Shown here in pieces: positions 25,806 to 34,264 of a DNA stretch of 64,000 nucleotides. This DNA is from Ancylobacter vacuolatus (lineage in GTDB: Bacteria > Pseudomonadota > Alphaproteobacteria > Rhizobiales > Xanthobacteraceae), in assembly GCF_030813595.1 (NCBI RefSeq), contig NZ_JAUSUH010000001.1, forward strand, positions 1-64,000. The letters are read 5' to 3'. The notes beneath the pieces are model-generated. The model was not told the origin of the DNA and ran no database searches. It worked only from the letters and a program-made list of their open reading frames with translations. Numbering within the stretch: the stretch's first letter is position 1; the number at the start of each line of letters is the position of its first letter. The position numbers and the translations under genes are program-made.

Positions 25806-26642
25806 TCAGCCCTGAACCTGGCGGCTGGACTGGTCGACCTTGAGAGCGACGGTGAGGTTTTCATCGCCGCCGCCATAGCGATTGCCCCGCACCGGGGCCG
25901 CGCCGAGATAGTCGAGCCCGACGGCGAGCCGCACATAGGCATCGGTCGGGCACTGGCCCTGCGCGGCATCGAAGCCGATCCAGCCCAGCCCCTCGACATA
26001 GGCTTCCGACCACGCATGCCCGGCCTGATGGCCGGCGCGCTGCTCGGCCTCGGCGCCATCGCCGACGAGATAGCCGCTCACATAGCGCGCCGGCACGCCG
26101 ATGTGGCGGGCGCAGGTGGTGAAGATATGCGCAAAATCCTGGCACACGCCCCGCTTCGCCTTGAAGGCGGCGGCGGCGGTGGTGGAGACATGGGTCGGGT
26201 CGGCATCGAACTCCATCGCCGCGGTGATCGCGTCCATCAGCGCGTGCAGGCGGGCGATGCGGTCGCCCTCGCCGCCGCTGGAGGCCTGCGCGAAGGCGAT
26301 CAGCTCGGCATCGGCGGTGGTGAGGTCCGAGTTTCGCAGGAAGAAGGTCGGCGGAAAGCGCTCGTTTATGCCGCGAATGACACCGGCGGTGTCCTGCGTC
26401 TCGACCTCGCCCTCCACCAGCACGCGCAGTTCCTTGATCGGGCCATCAAGCGCGAAAGTGTGGGTCAGATTGCCGAAGGCGTCCTGGTGGGCGCGCAGCT
26501 GGCAGCCTTCCGAGACGTCGATGCGCCAGGAGACGACATACTGGCCATCATGGTTGCGCGGCGTCAGGCGCAGGGTCTGGATCGCGCCATTGGCCGGCGG
26601 ATCATAGGTGTAGATGGTCGCGTGGTTGACATGGATACGCAT
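25806..26642 (-). CDS. Transglutaminase-like cysteine peptidase/ligase of the Anbu locus
   Basis: The 278-residue protein has an N-terminal beta domain (MRIHVNHATIYTYDPPA) and a transglutaminase core with complete triad: Cys167 in RGVCQDFAHI, His209 in AGHAWSEAYV, Asp225 in GWIGFDAAQG. Members of this group occur next to alpha-E proteins and circularly permuted ATP-grasp enzymes. They were proposed (Iyer and Aravind's amidoligase work) to process or cross-link peptide-like products. The actual substrate is unknown. It lies between Anbu (122 bp downstream) and alpha-E (13 bp upstream). Confidence 0.9.
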   Translation of the reverse strand: MRIHVNHATIYTYDPPANGAIQTLRLTPRNHDGQYVVSWRIDVSEGCQLRAHQDAFGNLTHTFALDGPIKELRVLVEGEVETQDTAGVIRGINERFPPTFFLRNSDLTTADAELIAFAQASSGGEGDRIARLHALMDAITAAMEFDADPTHVSTTAAAAFKAKRGVCQDFAHIFTTCARHIGVPARYVSGYLVGDGAEAEQRAGHQAGHAWSEAYVEGLGWIGFDAAQGQCPTDAYVRLAVGLDYLGAAPVRGNRYGGGDENLTVALKVDQSSRQVQG

Positions 26643-26655
26643 GACGCAGGCCGGT

Positions 26656-27600
26656 TCAGAGCAGGTATTGCTCGTTGACGATGGAGCCGAGGCGGTTGTT
26701 CTCGGTCACGAAGGTGTCGATGTATTCGTGAAGTCCGGTCTGGAAAATGTCCTCCATGCGGCTGTTGCCGAGCCGGGTCAGGGTCGAGCGCGCCAGCCTC
26801 TGCGAGCCGCCCTGGCGGCCGTAATAGGCGGCGATGTCGTCGAGATAGCGCGTTATGTTCTGGTAGCAACTGGTGAGCGAGCGCGGCATCTGCGCGTTGA
26901 GGATGAGCAGGTCCGCCACCAGCCACGGCTTCACGCTTTCGCGGTAAACCCAGTGGAACGAGGTCAGCGCCGAGACCGAGCGCAGGATCGAGGCCCACTG
27001 GAAGTAGTCGAGCGGGCCGCCAATGTGCTCGGAATCCGGCAGCAGAACATGGTACTTCACGTCGAGGATGCGGGCGGTGTTGTCGGCGCGCTCGACATAC
27101 ATGCCCACGCGCGAGAACCAGAACGCGTCGTTGCGCAGCATGGTGCGGTAGGCGGCGCCGTCGAAGCGCAGCGAGGTTTCCTTGACGAAGGACATGAAGC
27201 GCGCCAGCTCCTCGCGCGTCATGTTCTTGGTGGAATAGCGCTTCAGCTCCAGCCAGGAGGAGTTGATCGTTTCCCACATCTCCATGGTCAGCGCGGTGCG
27301 GACCGAGCGGGCATTGGTCCGGGCGATCTCGAAGCAGTTGCGGATCGAGGACGGGTTTTCCGGCGAGAAGGCCAGAAAGGTGATGACGTTCTGCTCGCTG
27401 ATGTCGTCGCCATACACCGCCTTGAACTGCTCGGCGCAGCCGGCGGTGAGCAGGGCGGAGCGCCACTCATTGGTGGAGCCGCCATAGGCCGCCGGCAACT
27501 GGGCGAGACGCTGCGTCACATCGAGGATGCGGGCGAGGCAGTCCGCCCGCTCCATGTAGCGGGACAGCCAGTAGAGATTGTCGGCAGTACGAGAAAGCAT
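26656..27600 (-). CDS. Alpha-E domain protein (DUF403)
   Basis: A 314-residue, mostly helical cytosolic protein starting MLSRTADNLYWLSRYMERAD, the signature of the alpha-E family. Repeats of the same wording follow (FWFSRVGMYVERADNTARIL). Alpha-E proteins always travel with circularly permuted ATP-grasp and transglutaminase genes and are thought to be part of a peptide/amide-forming system; no catalytic activity is shown. It is 13 bp upstream of the transglutaminase gene and 13 bp downstream of the LysE gene, so they are co-transcribed. Confidence 0.9.
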   Translation of the reverse strand: MLSRTADNLYWLSRYMERADCLARILDVTQRLAQLPAAYGGSTNEWRSALLTAGCAEQFKAVYGDDISEQNVITFLAFSPENPSSIRNCFEIARTNARSVRTALTMEMWETINSSWLELKRYSTKNMTREELARFMSFVKETSLRFDGAAYRTMLRNDAFWFSRVGMYVERADNTARILDVKYHVLLPDSEHIGGPLDYFQWASILRSVSALTSFHWVYRESVKPWLVADLLILNAQMPRSLTSCYQNITRYLDDIAAYYGRQGGSQRLARSTLTRLGNSRMEDIFQTGLHEYIDTFVTENNRLGSIVNEQYLL

Positions 27601-27612
27601 GGGACCCGCGTT

Positions 27613-28236
27613 CTATTTGGCGTTGCGCCAGGCGAGCGTGGCGACGCCCGCCGCGATCAGCAGCGAACCGCCGACCCGGTTGATGATAGCGACCATGCGC
27701 GTGTTCTGCACCGCCCCGCGCAGGCGGCCGGCGAGCAGCGCGTAGCCGAACGCATTGGCGGCGGCGAGGACAAGGAACGTCGCCTCGAAGATCGCAAGCT
27801 GGGTGAGGAAGTCCCGGCCCGGATCGAGGAATTGCGGCAGGAACGCCACGAAGAAGGTGATGCTCTTCGGGTTCAGCGCCGTGACCACCCAGGCATGCGC
27901 GATCATGGCCCAGGCCGAGCCCGCCGGGCGGGCCTCGCCGAAGCTCGCCTGTCCACCGGCCCGCCAGAGCTTGATGCCGAGCCAGATGAGATAGGCGGCG
28001 CCGACCCATTTCAGCGCGGTGAACAGCGTCGCCGAGGTGGCGAGCAGGGCGCCGAGGCCGAGCATGGACAGCGTCATGGCGGTGAAGTCGCCCAGCGCCA
28101 CGCCGAGCGCGACCGGAAACGCCACCTTGCGCCCCTGGCCGAGCGCATAGGAGACGACGAGCAGAATGGTCGGGCCGGGGATCACCAGCAGGACCGCCGA
28201 GGCGGCGACGAAGGCCAGCCATGTTTCAATCGACAT
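27613..28236 (-). CDS. LysE family exporter inside the Anbu locus
   Basis: A 207-residue membrane protein with six hydrophobic segments and LysE signatures VLLVIPGPTILLVVSYALGQ and ALNPKSITFFVAFLPQFL. The start ATG (MSIETWLAF) was preferred over an upstream in-frame codon. It lies 13 bp upstream of the alpha-E gene in the same direction, within a locus that normally lacks a transporter. Export of an amino acid or amide product made by the ATP-grasp/transglutaminase enzymes is a reasonable guess but unproven; chance insertion of an unrelated exporter is the alternative. Confidence 0.88.
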   Translation of the reverse strand: MSIETWLAFVAASAVLLVIPGPTILLVVSYALGQGRKVAFPVALGVALGDFTAMTLSMLGLGALLATSATLFTALKWVGAAYLIWLGIKLWRAGGQASFGEARPAGSAWAMIAHAWVVTALNPKSITFFVAFLPQFLDPGRDFLTQLAIFEATFLVLAAANAFGYALLAGRLRGAVQNTRMVAIINRVGGSLLIAAGVATLAWRNAK

Positions 28237-28258
28237 CTGTCTATGCGCTCCCACCCCG

Positions 28259-28349
28259 CGTCATCCCGGCCGCAGCGAAGCGAAGAGCCGGGATCGCTCA
28301 CCAAGTCCGAAGACGATCCCGGATCGGCCTGCGGCCGTCCGGGATGACG
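28259..28349. repeat. REP-like double-hairpin element
   Basis: Outer inverted repeat CGTCATCCCGG (28259-28269) and CCGGGATGACG (28339-28349) encloses a second pair of similar arms (AGCCGGGATCG near 28286 and CGATCCCGG near 28314), giving two adjacent hairpins. The wording CGTCATCCCGGxxG is typical of dispersed palindromic intergenic repeats in Hyphomicrobiales. It separates the LysE gene from the ATP-grasp gene. Confidence 0.8.
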
Positions 28350-28366
28350 ATCCGATCGCAGGTCCC

Positions 28367-29788
28367 TCAGTTCTCCTCCAGCACCCAGGTGTCCTTGGTC
28401 CCGCCGCCCTGGCTGGAATTGACCACCAGCGAGCCAGCCTCCAGCGCCACGCGGGTCAGCCCGCCCGGCACGATGCGCACCTTGTCGGCGCCGGTCAGCA
28501 CGAAGGGGCGCAGATCGACATGGCGCGGGGCGATGCCTTCCTCGACGAAGGTCGGGCAGGTCGACAGCGCCAGCGTCGGCTGGGCGATGAAATTGTTCGG
28601 GTCCTGCTTCAGCTTGGCGCGGAACAGCTCGATCTGCGCCTTGTCGGCGCGGGGGCCGATCAGCATGCCGTAGCCGCCGGAGCCGTGCACTTCCTTCACC
28701 ACCAGCTCGTTCAGATGGTCGAGCACATATTTCAGGTGGTCCGGCTCGCGGCAGCGCCAGGTCGGCACGTTCTTCAGCAGCGGCTCCTCGCCGAGATAGA
28801 AGCGGATGATGTCAGGCATGTAGCTGTAGACCGCCTTGTCGTCGGCGACGCCGGTGCCGACCGCATTGGTCAGCGTGACGTTGCCGGCATTATAGGCGCT
28901 CATCAGCCCCGGCACGCCGAGCGCGCTGTCGGGCCGGAAGGTCAGCGGGTCGATGAAATCGTCGTCGAGCCGGCGGTAGATCACATCGACCCGGCGCGGC
29001 CCCTCGGTGGTGCGCATGTAGACAATGTCGTTGCGCACGAACAGGTCGCGGCCTTCCACCAGCTCAACGCCCAGCTTGTCGGCGAGGAAGGAGTGTTCGT
29101 AATAGGCCGAATTATAGATGCCCGGCGTCAGCACCACGACCGCCGGGTCGCTGTTGGAGGTGCCCGGCGCCAGCGATTTCAGCGTCGCCAGCAATTCGTC
29201 GGTGTAGTTCTCCACCGGGGCGACGCGGTTCTCGGCGAACAGCTCCGGGAAGAGCCGCATCATGATCTCGCGGTTCTCCAGCATATAGGAGACGCCGGAA
29301 GGGGTGCGGGCATTGTCCTCCAGCACATAGAACGTGTCGGCGTCGACGCGCACCACGTCGATGCCGGCAATGTGCACATAGAGGTCGTGCGGCACCTTCT
29401 GGCCGTTCATTTCAGGCCGGAAGGCGGGGTTCTGATAGACGAGATCCTCCGGCACAATGCCGGCCTTGAGGATCTCGCGCCGGGAATAGATGTCCTTGAG
29501 GTACAGGTTCAGCGCCTTGGTGCGCTGCTCCAGCCCCAGCGACAGCCGGCGCCATTCGGTGCCGGTAAGGATGCGCGGGATGATGTCGAAGGGGATCAGG
29601 CGCTCCTGGGCATCGCTCTCGCCATAGACGGCGAAGGTGATGCCGATGCGCCGGAATATGAACTCGGCCTCCCGCCGGCGGTAGTCCAGCACGTCGGGCG
29701 GCACATTGCTCAACCAGCGGGAGAGCGCGGCGTAAGCGGGCCGGATCGAACCGTCCGCATTGGTCATTTCGTCGAAGGCGACGCTCAT
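28367..29788 (-). CDS. Circularly permuted type 2 ATP-grasp protein (Anbu locus ligase)
   Basis: The 473-residue enzyme belongs to the DUF404/DUF407 circularly permuted ATP-grasp group: RRREAEFIFRRIGITFAVYG, then LIPFDIIPRILTGTEW, VDADTFYVLEDNARTPSGVS, VVVLTPGIYNSAYYEHSFLA, then ELVVKEVHGSGGYGMLIGP (ATP-binding lysine and Gly-rich loop) and RHVDLRPFVL with the metal-binding region. ATP-grasp enzymes join a carboxylate to an amine via acyl-phosphate. The start MSVAFDEM was chosen; ten extra residues are possible with TTG 29818. It is first in the Anbu cluster, 131 bp (with a REP-like element) before LysE. Confidence 0.9.
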   Translation of the reverse strand: MSVAFDEMTNADGSIRPAYAALSRWLSNVPPDVLDYRRREAEFIFRRIGITFAVYGESDAQERLIPFDIIPRILTGTEWRRLSLGLEQRTKALNLYLKDIYSRREILKAGIVPEDLVYQNPAFRPEMNGQKVPHDLYVHIAGIDVVRVDADTFYVLEDNARTPSGVSYMLENREIMMRLFPELFAENRVAPVENYTDELLATLKSLAPGTSNSDPAVVVLTPGIYNSAYYEHSFLADKLGVELVEGRDLFVRNDIVYMRTTEGPRRVDVIYRRLDDDFIDPLTFRPDSALGVPGLMSAYNAGNVTLTNAVGTGVADDKAVYSYMPDIIRFYLGEEPLLKNVPTWRCREPDHLKYVLDHLNELVVKEVHGSGGYGMLIGPRADKAQIELFRAKLKQDPNNFIAQPTLALSTCPTFVEEGIAPRHVDLRPFVLTGADKVRIVPGGLTRVALEAGSLVVNSSQGGGTKDTWVLEEN

Positions 29789-29990
29789 TGCTGCAAATCT
29801 ACTCCCCAACTCAGCCAAGTTAGCTACAAAGCTCGTGCCAGAGGAAGGGGAGGAACCCTTCCCGAGGCGATAATTGCGGGATTGCGCACCGATTGCCTGT
29901 TTTCAGGGCATGGTGCCCTCACCTGCGGCGACAAGTGCGGTGAATTGCGGCGGATGGCGGCGTCGTCATCCCGGTGTGGGGGAGAATCGA

Positions 29991-30737
29991 ATGGCGGATG
30001 CGGCAGTTTCGGTGACGGCGGCGGTGCTGGTCATTGGCGACGAGATACTTTCCGGCCGCACCAAGGACCGGAACATCGGCTATATCGCCGAATATCTCAC
30101 CGCCATCGGTGTCGATGTGCGCGAGGTGCGGGTGGTGCCTGATATCGAGGACGAGATCGTCGGCGCGGTGAACGCGCTGCGCGCCCGCTACACCTATGTC
30201 TTCACGACAGGCGGCATCGGCCCCACCCATGACGACATCACCGCGGATTCGGTCGCGAAGGCTTTCGGGGTCGGCATCGATATCGACCCCCGCGCCCGCG
30301 CCATGCTGCTGGAATACATCAAGCCGGAAGACCTCAACGAGGCGCGCCTGCGCATGGCCCGCATCCCGCACGGCGCCGATCTGGTGGAAAACCCGGTCTC
30401 CAAGGCGCCCGGCTTCTGGATCGGCAATGTCATTGTCATGGCCGGGGTGCCCACCATCATGCAGGCCATGCTCGACCAGGTGGCGCCGAAGCTGCAGACC
30501 GGCGTTCGCATGCTCTCGCAGACCGTGCGGGCGGATGCGCGCGAGGGCGATGTCGGCGGGCCGCTCGGCGCCATCGCGAAGGCGAACCCTGAGGTGAGCA
30601 TCGGCAGCTATCCCTTCATGGCAGAGGATGGGCGGCCGAACACCAATCTCGTGGTGCGCGGCCGCGATCCGGAAAAGCTGGCGGCGGCGGTGGCGGAGGT
30701 CGAGGCCATGGTCGCAGCGCTGGCGGCGCGGCCGTGA
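29991..30737 (+). CDS. Molybdopterin-binding (CinA N-terminal/MoaB-like) protein
   Basis: A 248-residue MoCF-biosynthesis-fold protein: VTAAVLVIGDEILSGRTKDR, then NIGYIAEYLTAIGVDVREVR, VFTTGGIGPTHDDITADSVA, and GVPTIMQAMLDQV. It lacks the C-terminal nicotinamide-nucleotide amidase domain of full CinA, so it is the short form seen in many Alphaproteobacteria. It may bind molybdopterin or act on nucleotides (COG1058); the molecular role is unknown. The start is the ATG with GGGGGAGAATCGA upstream. Molybdoenzyme genes occur 8 kb away, but nothing links them directly. Confidence 0.87.
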   Translation: MADAAVSVTAAVLVIGDEILSGRTKDRNIGYIAEYLTAIGVDVREVRVVPDIEDEIVGAVNALRARYTYVFTTGGIGPTHDDITADSVAKAFGVGIDIDPRARAMLLEYIKPEDLNEARLRMARIPHGADLVENPVSKAPGFWIGNVIVMAGVPTIMQAMLDQVAPKLQTGVRMLSQTVRADAREGDVGGPLGAIAKANPEVSIGSYPFMAEDGRPNTNLVVRGRDPEKLAAAVAEVEAMVAALAARP

Positions 30738-30861
30738 ACCTGGCGGTCCGATTTTCCCGTGCGAAGCCGGGAATTTCCGGCCGGCAGCACTGGAGAAGGC
30801 GCGGCGCTGCCGCTAATGATCGCCGCTGACGTTTCCGCCAGCCCTGCCGGGATTTCGCCTG

Positions 30862-31368
30862 ATGTCCGATGACCGCCAGAACAAGGCCTTTCCGGTCTCC
30901 TGGGATCAGTTCCACCGCGACGCGCGCGCCCTGGCGTGGCGTCTGGCCGGTGCCGGCCCGTTCGAGGGCATCGTCTGCATCACGCGAGGCGGGCTGGTGC
31001 CGGCGGCGATCGTGGCGCGCGAGCTGGGCCTGCGCATGATCGAGACGGTGTGCATCGCCAGCTATCACGACTACACCAAGCAGGGCGAGATGCAGGTGCT
31101 CAAGCCCATCGCCGAGGTGGTGACGTCGGTGGCGGGTGAGGGCGGACGTGGGCTGCTGGTGATCGACGATCTGGTCGATACCGGCAAGACGGCGCGGCTG
31201 GTGCGCGATATGCTGCCCTCGGCGCATTTCGCCACCGTCTACGCCAAGCCGCTCGGCCGGCCGCTGATCGACACCTTCATCACCGAGGTGAGCCAGGATA
31301 CGTGGATTTATTTCCCGTGGGACATGGGGCTGAGCTTCCAGCCGCCAATCCGCGACGGGGTAGCGTGA
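30862..31368 (+). CDS. gpt: Xanthine-guanine phosphoribosyltransferase
   Basis: A 168-residue purine-salvage enzyme. It starts [20 protein letters not shown], has [19 protein letters not shown], and the PRPP-binding loop [14 protein letters not shown]. The C-terminal [11 protein letters not shown] is characteristic of Gpt rather than Hpt. It converts xanthine, guanine or hypoxanthine plus PRPP to the nucleotide. Followed 9 bp later by a small acidic protein gene, probably in the same transcript. Confidence 0.95.
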   Translation: MSDDRQNKAFPVSWDQFHRDARALAWRLAGAGPFEGIVCITRGGLVPAAIVARELGLRMIETVCIASYHDYTKQGEMQVLKPIAEVVTSVAGEGGRGLLVIDDLVDTGKTARLVRDMLPSAHFATVYAKPLGRPLIDTFITEVSQDTWIYFPWDMGLSFQPPIRDGVA

Positions 31369-31377
31369 GGACAGGAC

Positions 31378-31812
31378 ATGCCCGGCAGCAGCACTGAAAA
31401 TCCGGAAGACGAGAACGACGAAGGCTATGATGCCGCCTTCGACCAGCACCGCGCGGCGCTCTACGACATGCTCATGGAATATGCCGACGATCACGATCTG
31501 AGCGACGGCTTCATGGCTGTTCTGGCCTCGGATATCGGCCTGTCCCTGCGCATGGTCGCCTATGCGGCCGAAACCGAGAAGCCCTCGGTCGGCGGGCTGC
31601 GGCTCGATCTCGACCGCTACGCCCGCGAGCTCGGCGACAGCGTGCGCGACGCCAAGAAATACGCCGCCGAGTTCATCGCCGAAGCCAAGGCCGCGCAGGA
31701 AGCGGACGATGCCGAGGACGAAGAGGACGAGGACGAGGACGATACCGGGCCGGAAGAGGATGGCTCGGACCGGACGGATCCGGACGGCGATCCGAAAAGC
31801 CGGCCGTCCTGA
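31378..31812 (+). CDS. Small acidic-tailed protein of unknown function
   Basis: A 144-residue protein that I do not recognise. The N-terminal part is mixed (about 20-90) and predicted helical: YDMLMEYADDHDLSDGFMAV and LDLDRYARELGDSVRDAKKY. The last ~35 residues are almost entirely Asp/Glu followed by a Ser/Pro/Lys end (DDAEDEEDEDEDD), so it should be disordered. There is no signal peptide or membrane segment. The ATG has GAGGACAGG upstream and lies 9 bp after gpt, so co-expression with gpt is likely. Acidic tails often mediate contacts with basic partners; no function is claimed. Confidence 0.75.
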   Translation: MPGSSTENPEDENDEGYDAAFDQHRAALYDMLMEYADDHDLSDGFMAVLASDIGLSLRMVAYAAETEKPSVGGLRLDLDRYARELGDSVRDAKKYAAEFIAEAKAAQEADDAEDEEDEDEDDTGPEEDGSDRTDPDGDPKSRPS

Positions 31813-31902
31813 GGCGAGGGGGCCGGCGGGCGTCTCGCCTTTCGGCTTCCCCTGCGCTATGCCCGAGCTGCGGCAAATCGCGCCGCTTAGGGAACCTTAC
31901 CG

Positions 31903-32313
31903 ATGACCCCCGCGATCATTTCCGGCATTCTTCTCTCGCCGATCACGGCCTTCGTCGCGCGTCTCCTGCTTGTGTTCATGTTCCTCGGCAGCGCCATAGC
32001 CAAGATCACCGACTTCGCCGGCGCTGAGGCCGAGATGGCCCATTTCGGCCTCAACCCGCCATGGCTTTTCGCGGTGGCGACCATCCTTGCCCAACTTGTC
32101 GGCGGGCTGCTGATCCTGCTGAACCGGGTCACCTGGCTCGGTGCCGGCGTGCTCGGCATCTTCACGGTGCTGACCATCCCGATCGCGCACCATTTCTGGA
32201 CCATGGAAGGTCCGATGGCGCAGATCGAATTCTATTTCGCAGTCGAGCATCTCGCGGTGCTCGGCGGCATGCTGCTGGTCGCCATACTGGCCGAGCGCAC
32301 GCGCGCGGCCTGA
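31903..32313 (+). CDS. DoxX family inner-membrane protein
   Basis: A 136-residue membrane protein with four hydrophobic segments and the DoxX start region [24 protein letters not shown]-like pattern (positions 17-40), [20 protein letters not shown] in the middle and [14 protein letters not shown] at the end. DoxX family members are small quinone-associated or redox-linked membrane proteins; the function here is not known. The ATG is preceded by AGGGAA. 26 bp upstream of the formate-tetrahydrofolate ligase gene. Confidence 0.85.
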   Translation: MTPAIISGILLSPITAFVARLLLVFMFLGSAIAKITDFAGAEAEMAHFGLNPPWLFAVATILAQLVGGLLILLNRVTWLGAGVLGIFTVLTIPIAHHFWTMEGPMAQIEFYFAVEHLAVLGGMLLVAILAERTRAA

Positions 32314-32339
32314 CGGCGGAAAGTGTAACGGGAGCCTTC

Positions 32340-34034
32340 ATGAAGACCGCGCTGCGCACGATCGATCCCACCAGCGACGCGGCCATTGCCGCTTCCGTGA
32401 CGCCGCGTCCCATTGAGGAGATCGGCGACCGGCTCGGCGTGCCGGCCGCCGCGCTCTACCGCTACGGCCCCGACAAGGCGAAGATCGCGCTCGACTTCGC
32501 CCGAGGCGCCGAGGCGCGGGCGGATGGCAAGCTCATCCTCGTCACCGCCATCAACCCGACCCCGGCGGGCGAGGGCAAGACCACCACCACCATCGGCCTT
32601 GGCGACGCGCTGGCCCGCGCCGGCAAGCGCGTCGCCATCGCGCTGCGCGAGCCGAGCCTCGGCCCGGTCTTCGGCTCCAAGGGCGGGGCGACCGGCGGCG
32701 GCCATGCGCAGATCGTGCCGATGCAGGACATCAACCTGCATTTCACCGGCGATTTCCACGCCATAAGCGCCGCGCATAATCTGCTGGCAGCGGCCATCGA
32801 CAACCACATTTACTGGGGCAATGCCCTCGACATCGACACCCGCCGCATCAACTGGCGGCGCGTGGTCGACCTCAACGACCGCGCGCTGCGCAGCGTCGTG
32901 GTCGGCCTCGGCGGGCCGGGCAACGGGTTTTCCCGCGAAGACGGGTTCGACATCACGGTCGCCAGCGAGGTGATGGCGATCTTCTGCCTCGCCCGCTCGC
33001 TGGAGGATCTGGAGGAACGGCTCGGCCGCATGGTGGTGGCGCAGAACCGCGCCCGCCAGCCGATCACCGCCGGCCAGCTCAAGGTGACGGGGGCGATGAC
33101 CGCGCTGCTGCGCGATGCCTTCCAGCCGAACCTCGTGCAGACGCTGGAAGCGACCCCGGCGGTTGTGCATGGCGGCCCCTTCGCCAACATCGCCCATGGC
33201 TGCAATTCGGTGATGGCGACGCGCACCGCGCTCGGCCTCGCCGATTATGTCGTCACCGAAGCCGGCTTCGGCGCCGATCTCGGGGCGGAGAAGTTCCTCG
33301 ACATCAAGTGCCGGCAGGCGGGCCTCACCCCCTCCGTCGTCGTCATCGTCGCCACGGTGCGGGCGCTGAAGATGCATGGCGGCGTGGCGCAGAAGGACCT
33401 CGGGCCGGAGAATGTCGCTGCCGTTTCCGCCGGCACCTCCAATCTCGTGCGCCACATCGAGAACATGAAGGCGTTCGGCCTGCCCGCCGTGGTGGCGATC
33501 AACCGCTTCACCAGCGACACGCCGGCCGAGATCGAGGCGATCAAGGCCGCCTGCGCGGCGGTGGGCGCCAGCGTGCATCTGTGCTCGCACTGGGCCGAGG
33601 GGTCGGCCGGGGCGATCGGCCTCGCCGAGGAAGTGGTGACGCTCGCCGCCGGCCCGTCGAGCTTCCACCCGCTGTATGAGAGTGCCCTGCCGCTGGTGCA
33701 GAAGATCGAGGCCATTGCCACCCGCATCTACCGCGCCGGCTCGGTGGCGATCGAGCCGGGGGCGCTGAAGAAGCTCGCCGAGTTCGAGGCGCAGGGCTAT
33801 GGCGATCTTCCCATCTGCATGGCCAAGACGCAGTACAGCTTCTCCGCCGACCCCACCCGGCGCGGCGCGCCGGAAGGCTTCGTGCTGCCGGTGCGCGATG
33901 TGCGCCTCTCCGCCGGCGCCGGCTTCGTGGTGGCGCTGTGCGGCGATGTGATGACCATGCCGGGCCTGCCCTCGCGCCCGGCGGCGGAAGACATCTTCGT
34001 CGACGCCACCGGCTTCATCGGCGGGGTGTTCTAA
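32340..34034 (+). CDS. fhs: Formate-tetrahydrofolate ligase
   Basis: A 564-residue enzyme making 10-formyl-THF from formate, THF and ATP. Motifs: the P-loop [49 protein letters not shown] and [11 protein letters not shown] in the core. Length matches the usual 555-560 residues. The start is the ATG after CGGGAGCCTTC. It may feed purine and C1 pathways or aid formate assimilation in methylotrophic relatives. It follows DoxX by 26 bp and precedes tRNA-Leu. Confidence 0.96.
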   Translation: MKTALRTIDPTSDAAIAASVTPRPIEEIGDRLGVPAAALYRYGPDKAKIALDFARGAEARADGKLILVTAINPTPAGEGKTTTTIGLGDALARAGKRVAIALREPSLGPVFGSKGGATGGGHAQIVPMQDINLHFTGDFHAISAAHNLLAAAIDNHIYWGNALDIDTRRINWRRVVDLNDRALRSVVVGLGGPGNGFSREDGFDITVASEVMAIFCLARSLEDLEERLGRMVVAQNRARQPITAGQLKVTGAMTALLRDAFQPNLVQTLEATPAVVHGGPFANIAHGCNSVMATRTALGLADYVVTEAGFGADLGAEKFLDIKCRQAGLTPSVVVIVATVRALKMHGGVAQKDLGPENVAAVSAGTSNLVRHIENMKAFGLPAVVAINRFTSDTPAEIEAIKAACAAVGASVHLCSHWAEGSAGAIGLAEEVVTLAAGPSSFHPLYESALPLVQKIEAIATRIYRAGSVAIEPGALKKLAEFEAQGYGDLPICMAKTQYSFSADPTRRGAPEGFVLPVRDVRLSAGAGFVVALCGDVMTMPGLPSRPAAEDIFVDATGFIGGVF

Positions 34035-34076
34035 GATCGCCCCCGAACGCGGCGGATCGCCACCGCTGAAAGCCTT

Positions 34077-34162
34077 GCGGGCGTGGCGAAACTGGTAGAC
34101 GCAACGGACTTAAAATCCGTTTCTCTCTGAGAGTGCCGGTTCGAGCCCGGCCGCCCGCACCA
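34077..34162 (+). tRNA. tRNA-Leu (anticodon UAA)
   Basis: The 7-bp acceptor stem GCGGGCG / CGCCCGC is complete and is followed by A and an encoded CCA. The D-arm reads GCGAAACTGGTAGACGC, and the anticodon arm ACGGACTTAAAATCCGT places TAA in the loop. The long variable arm (TTCTCTCTGAGAGTG) is typical of class II leucine tRNAs, and the T-arm is CCGGTTCGAGCCCGG. Total 86 bases. Confidence 0.97.
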
Positions 34163-34215
34163 TCGTCTTGCTCCCGCGCCCCGACGGCCGGGACGCACGC
34201 GCCGTCCCGTTCCCC

Positions 34216-34243
34216 GGTGGCCGTCCGGCGCCGGACGGCCACC
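34216..34243. terminator. 28-bp perfect palindrome downstream of tRNA-Leu
   Basis: GGTGGCCGTCCGGC is followed directly by its exact reverse complement GCCGGACGGCCACC. Allowing a 4-base loop, this makes a 12-bp GC-rich hairpin. It lies 54 bp after tRNA-Leu and 21 bp before the end of the convergent gene. A T-tract is lacking (CTTCGTC follows), so it is a likely but untypical terminator for both. Confidence 0.65.
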
Positions 34244-34264
34244 CTTCGTCCGGCTCCCGCCGGT

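Noticed and set aside
26614-30142. Two long plus-strand ORFs across the Anbu locus (577 and 658 codons)
   Set aside because: Composition typical of antisense frames in GC-rich DNA; the opposite strand encodes recognised families throughout.
34077-34243. tRNA-Leu plus palindrome as a genomic-island attachment site
   Set aside because: No integrase, no repeated tRNA 3' end within the window, and neighbouring genes show ordinary composition.
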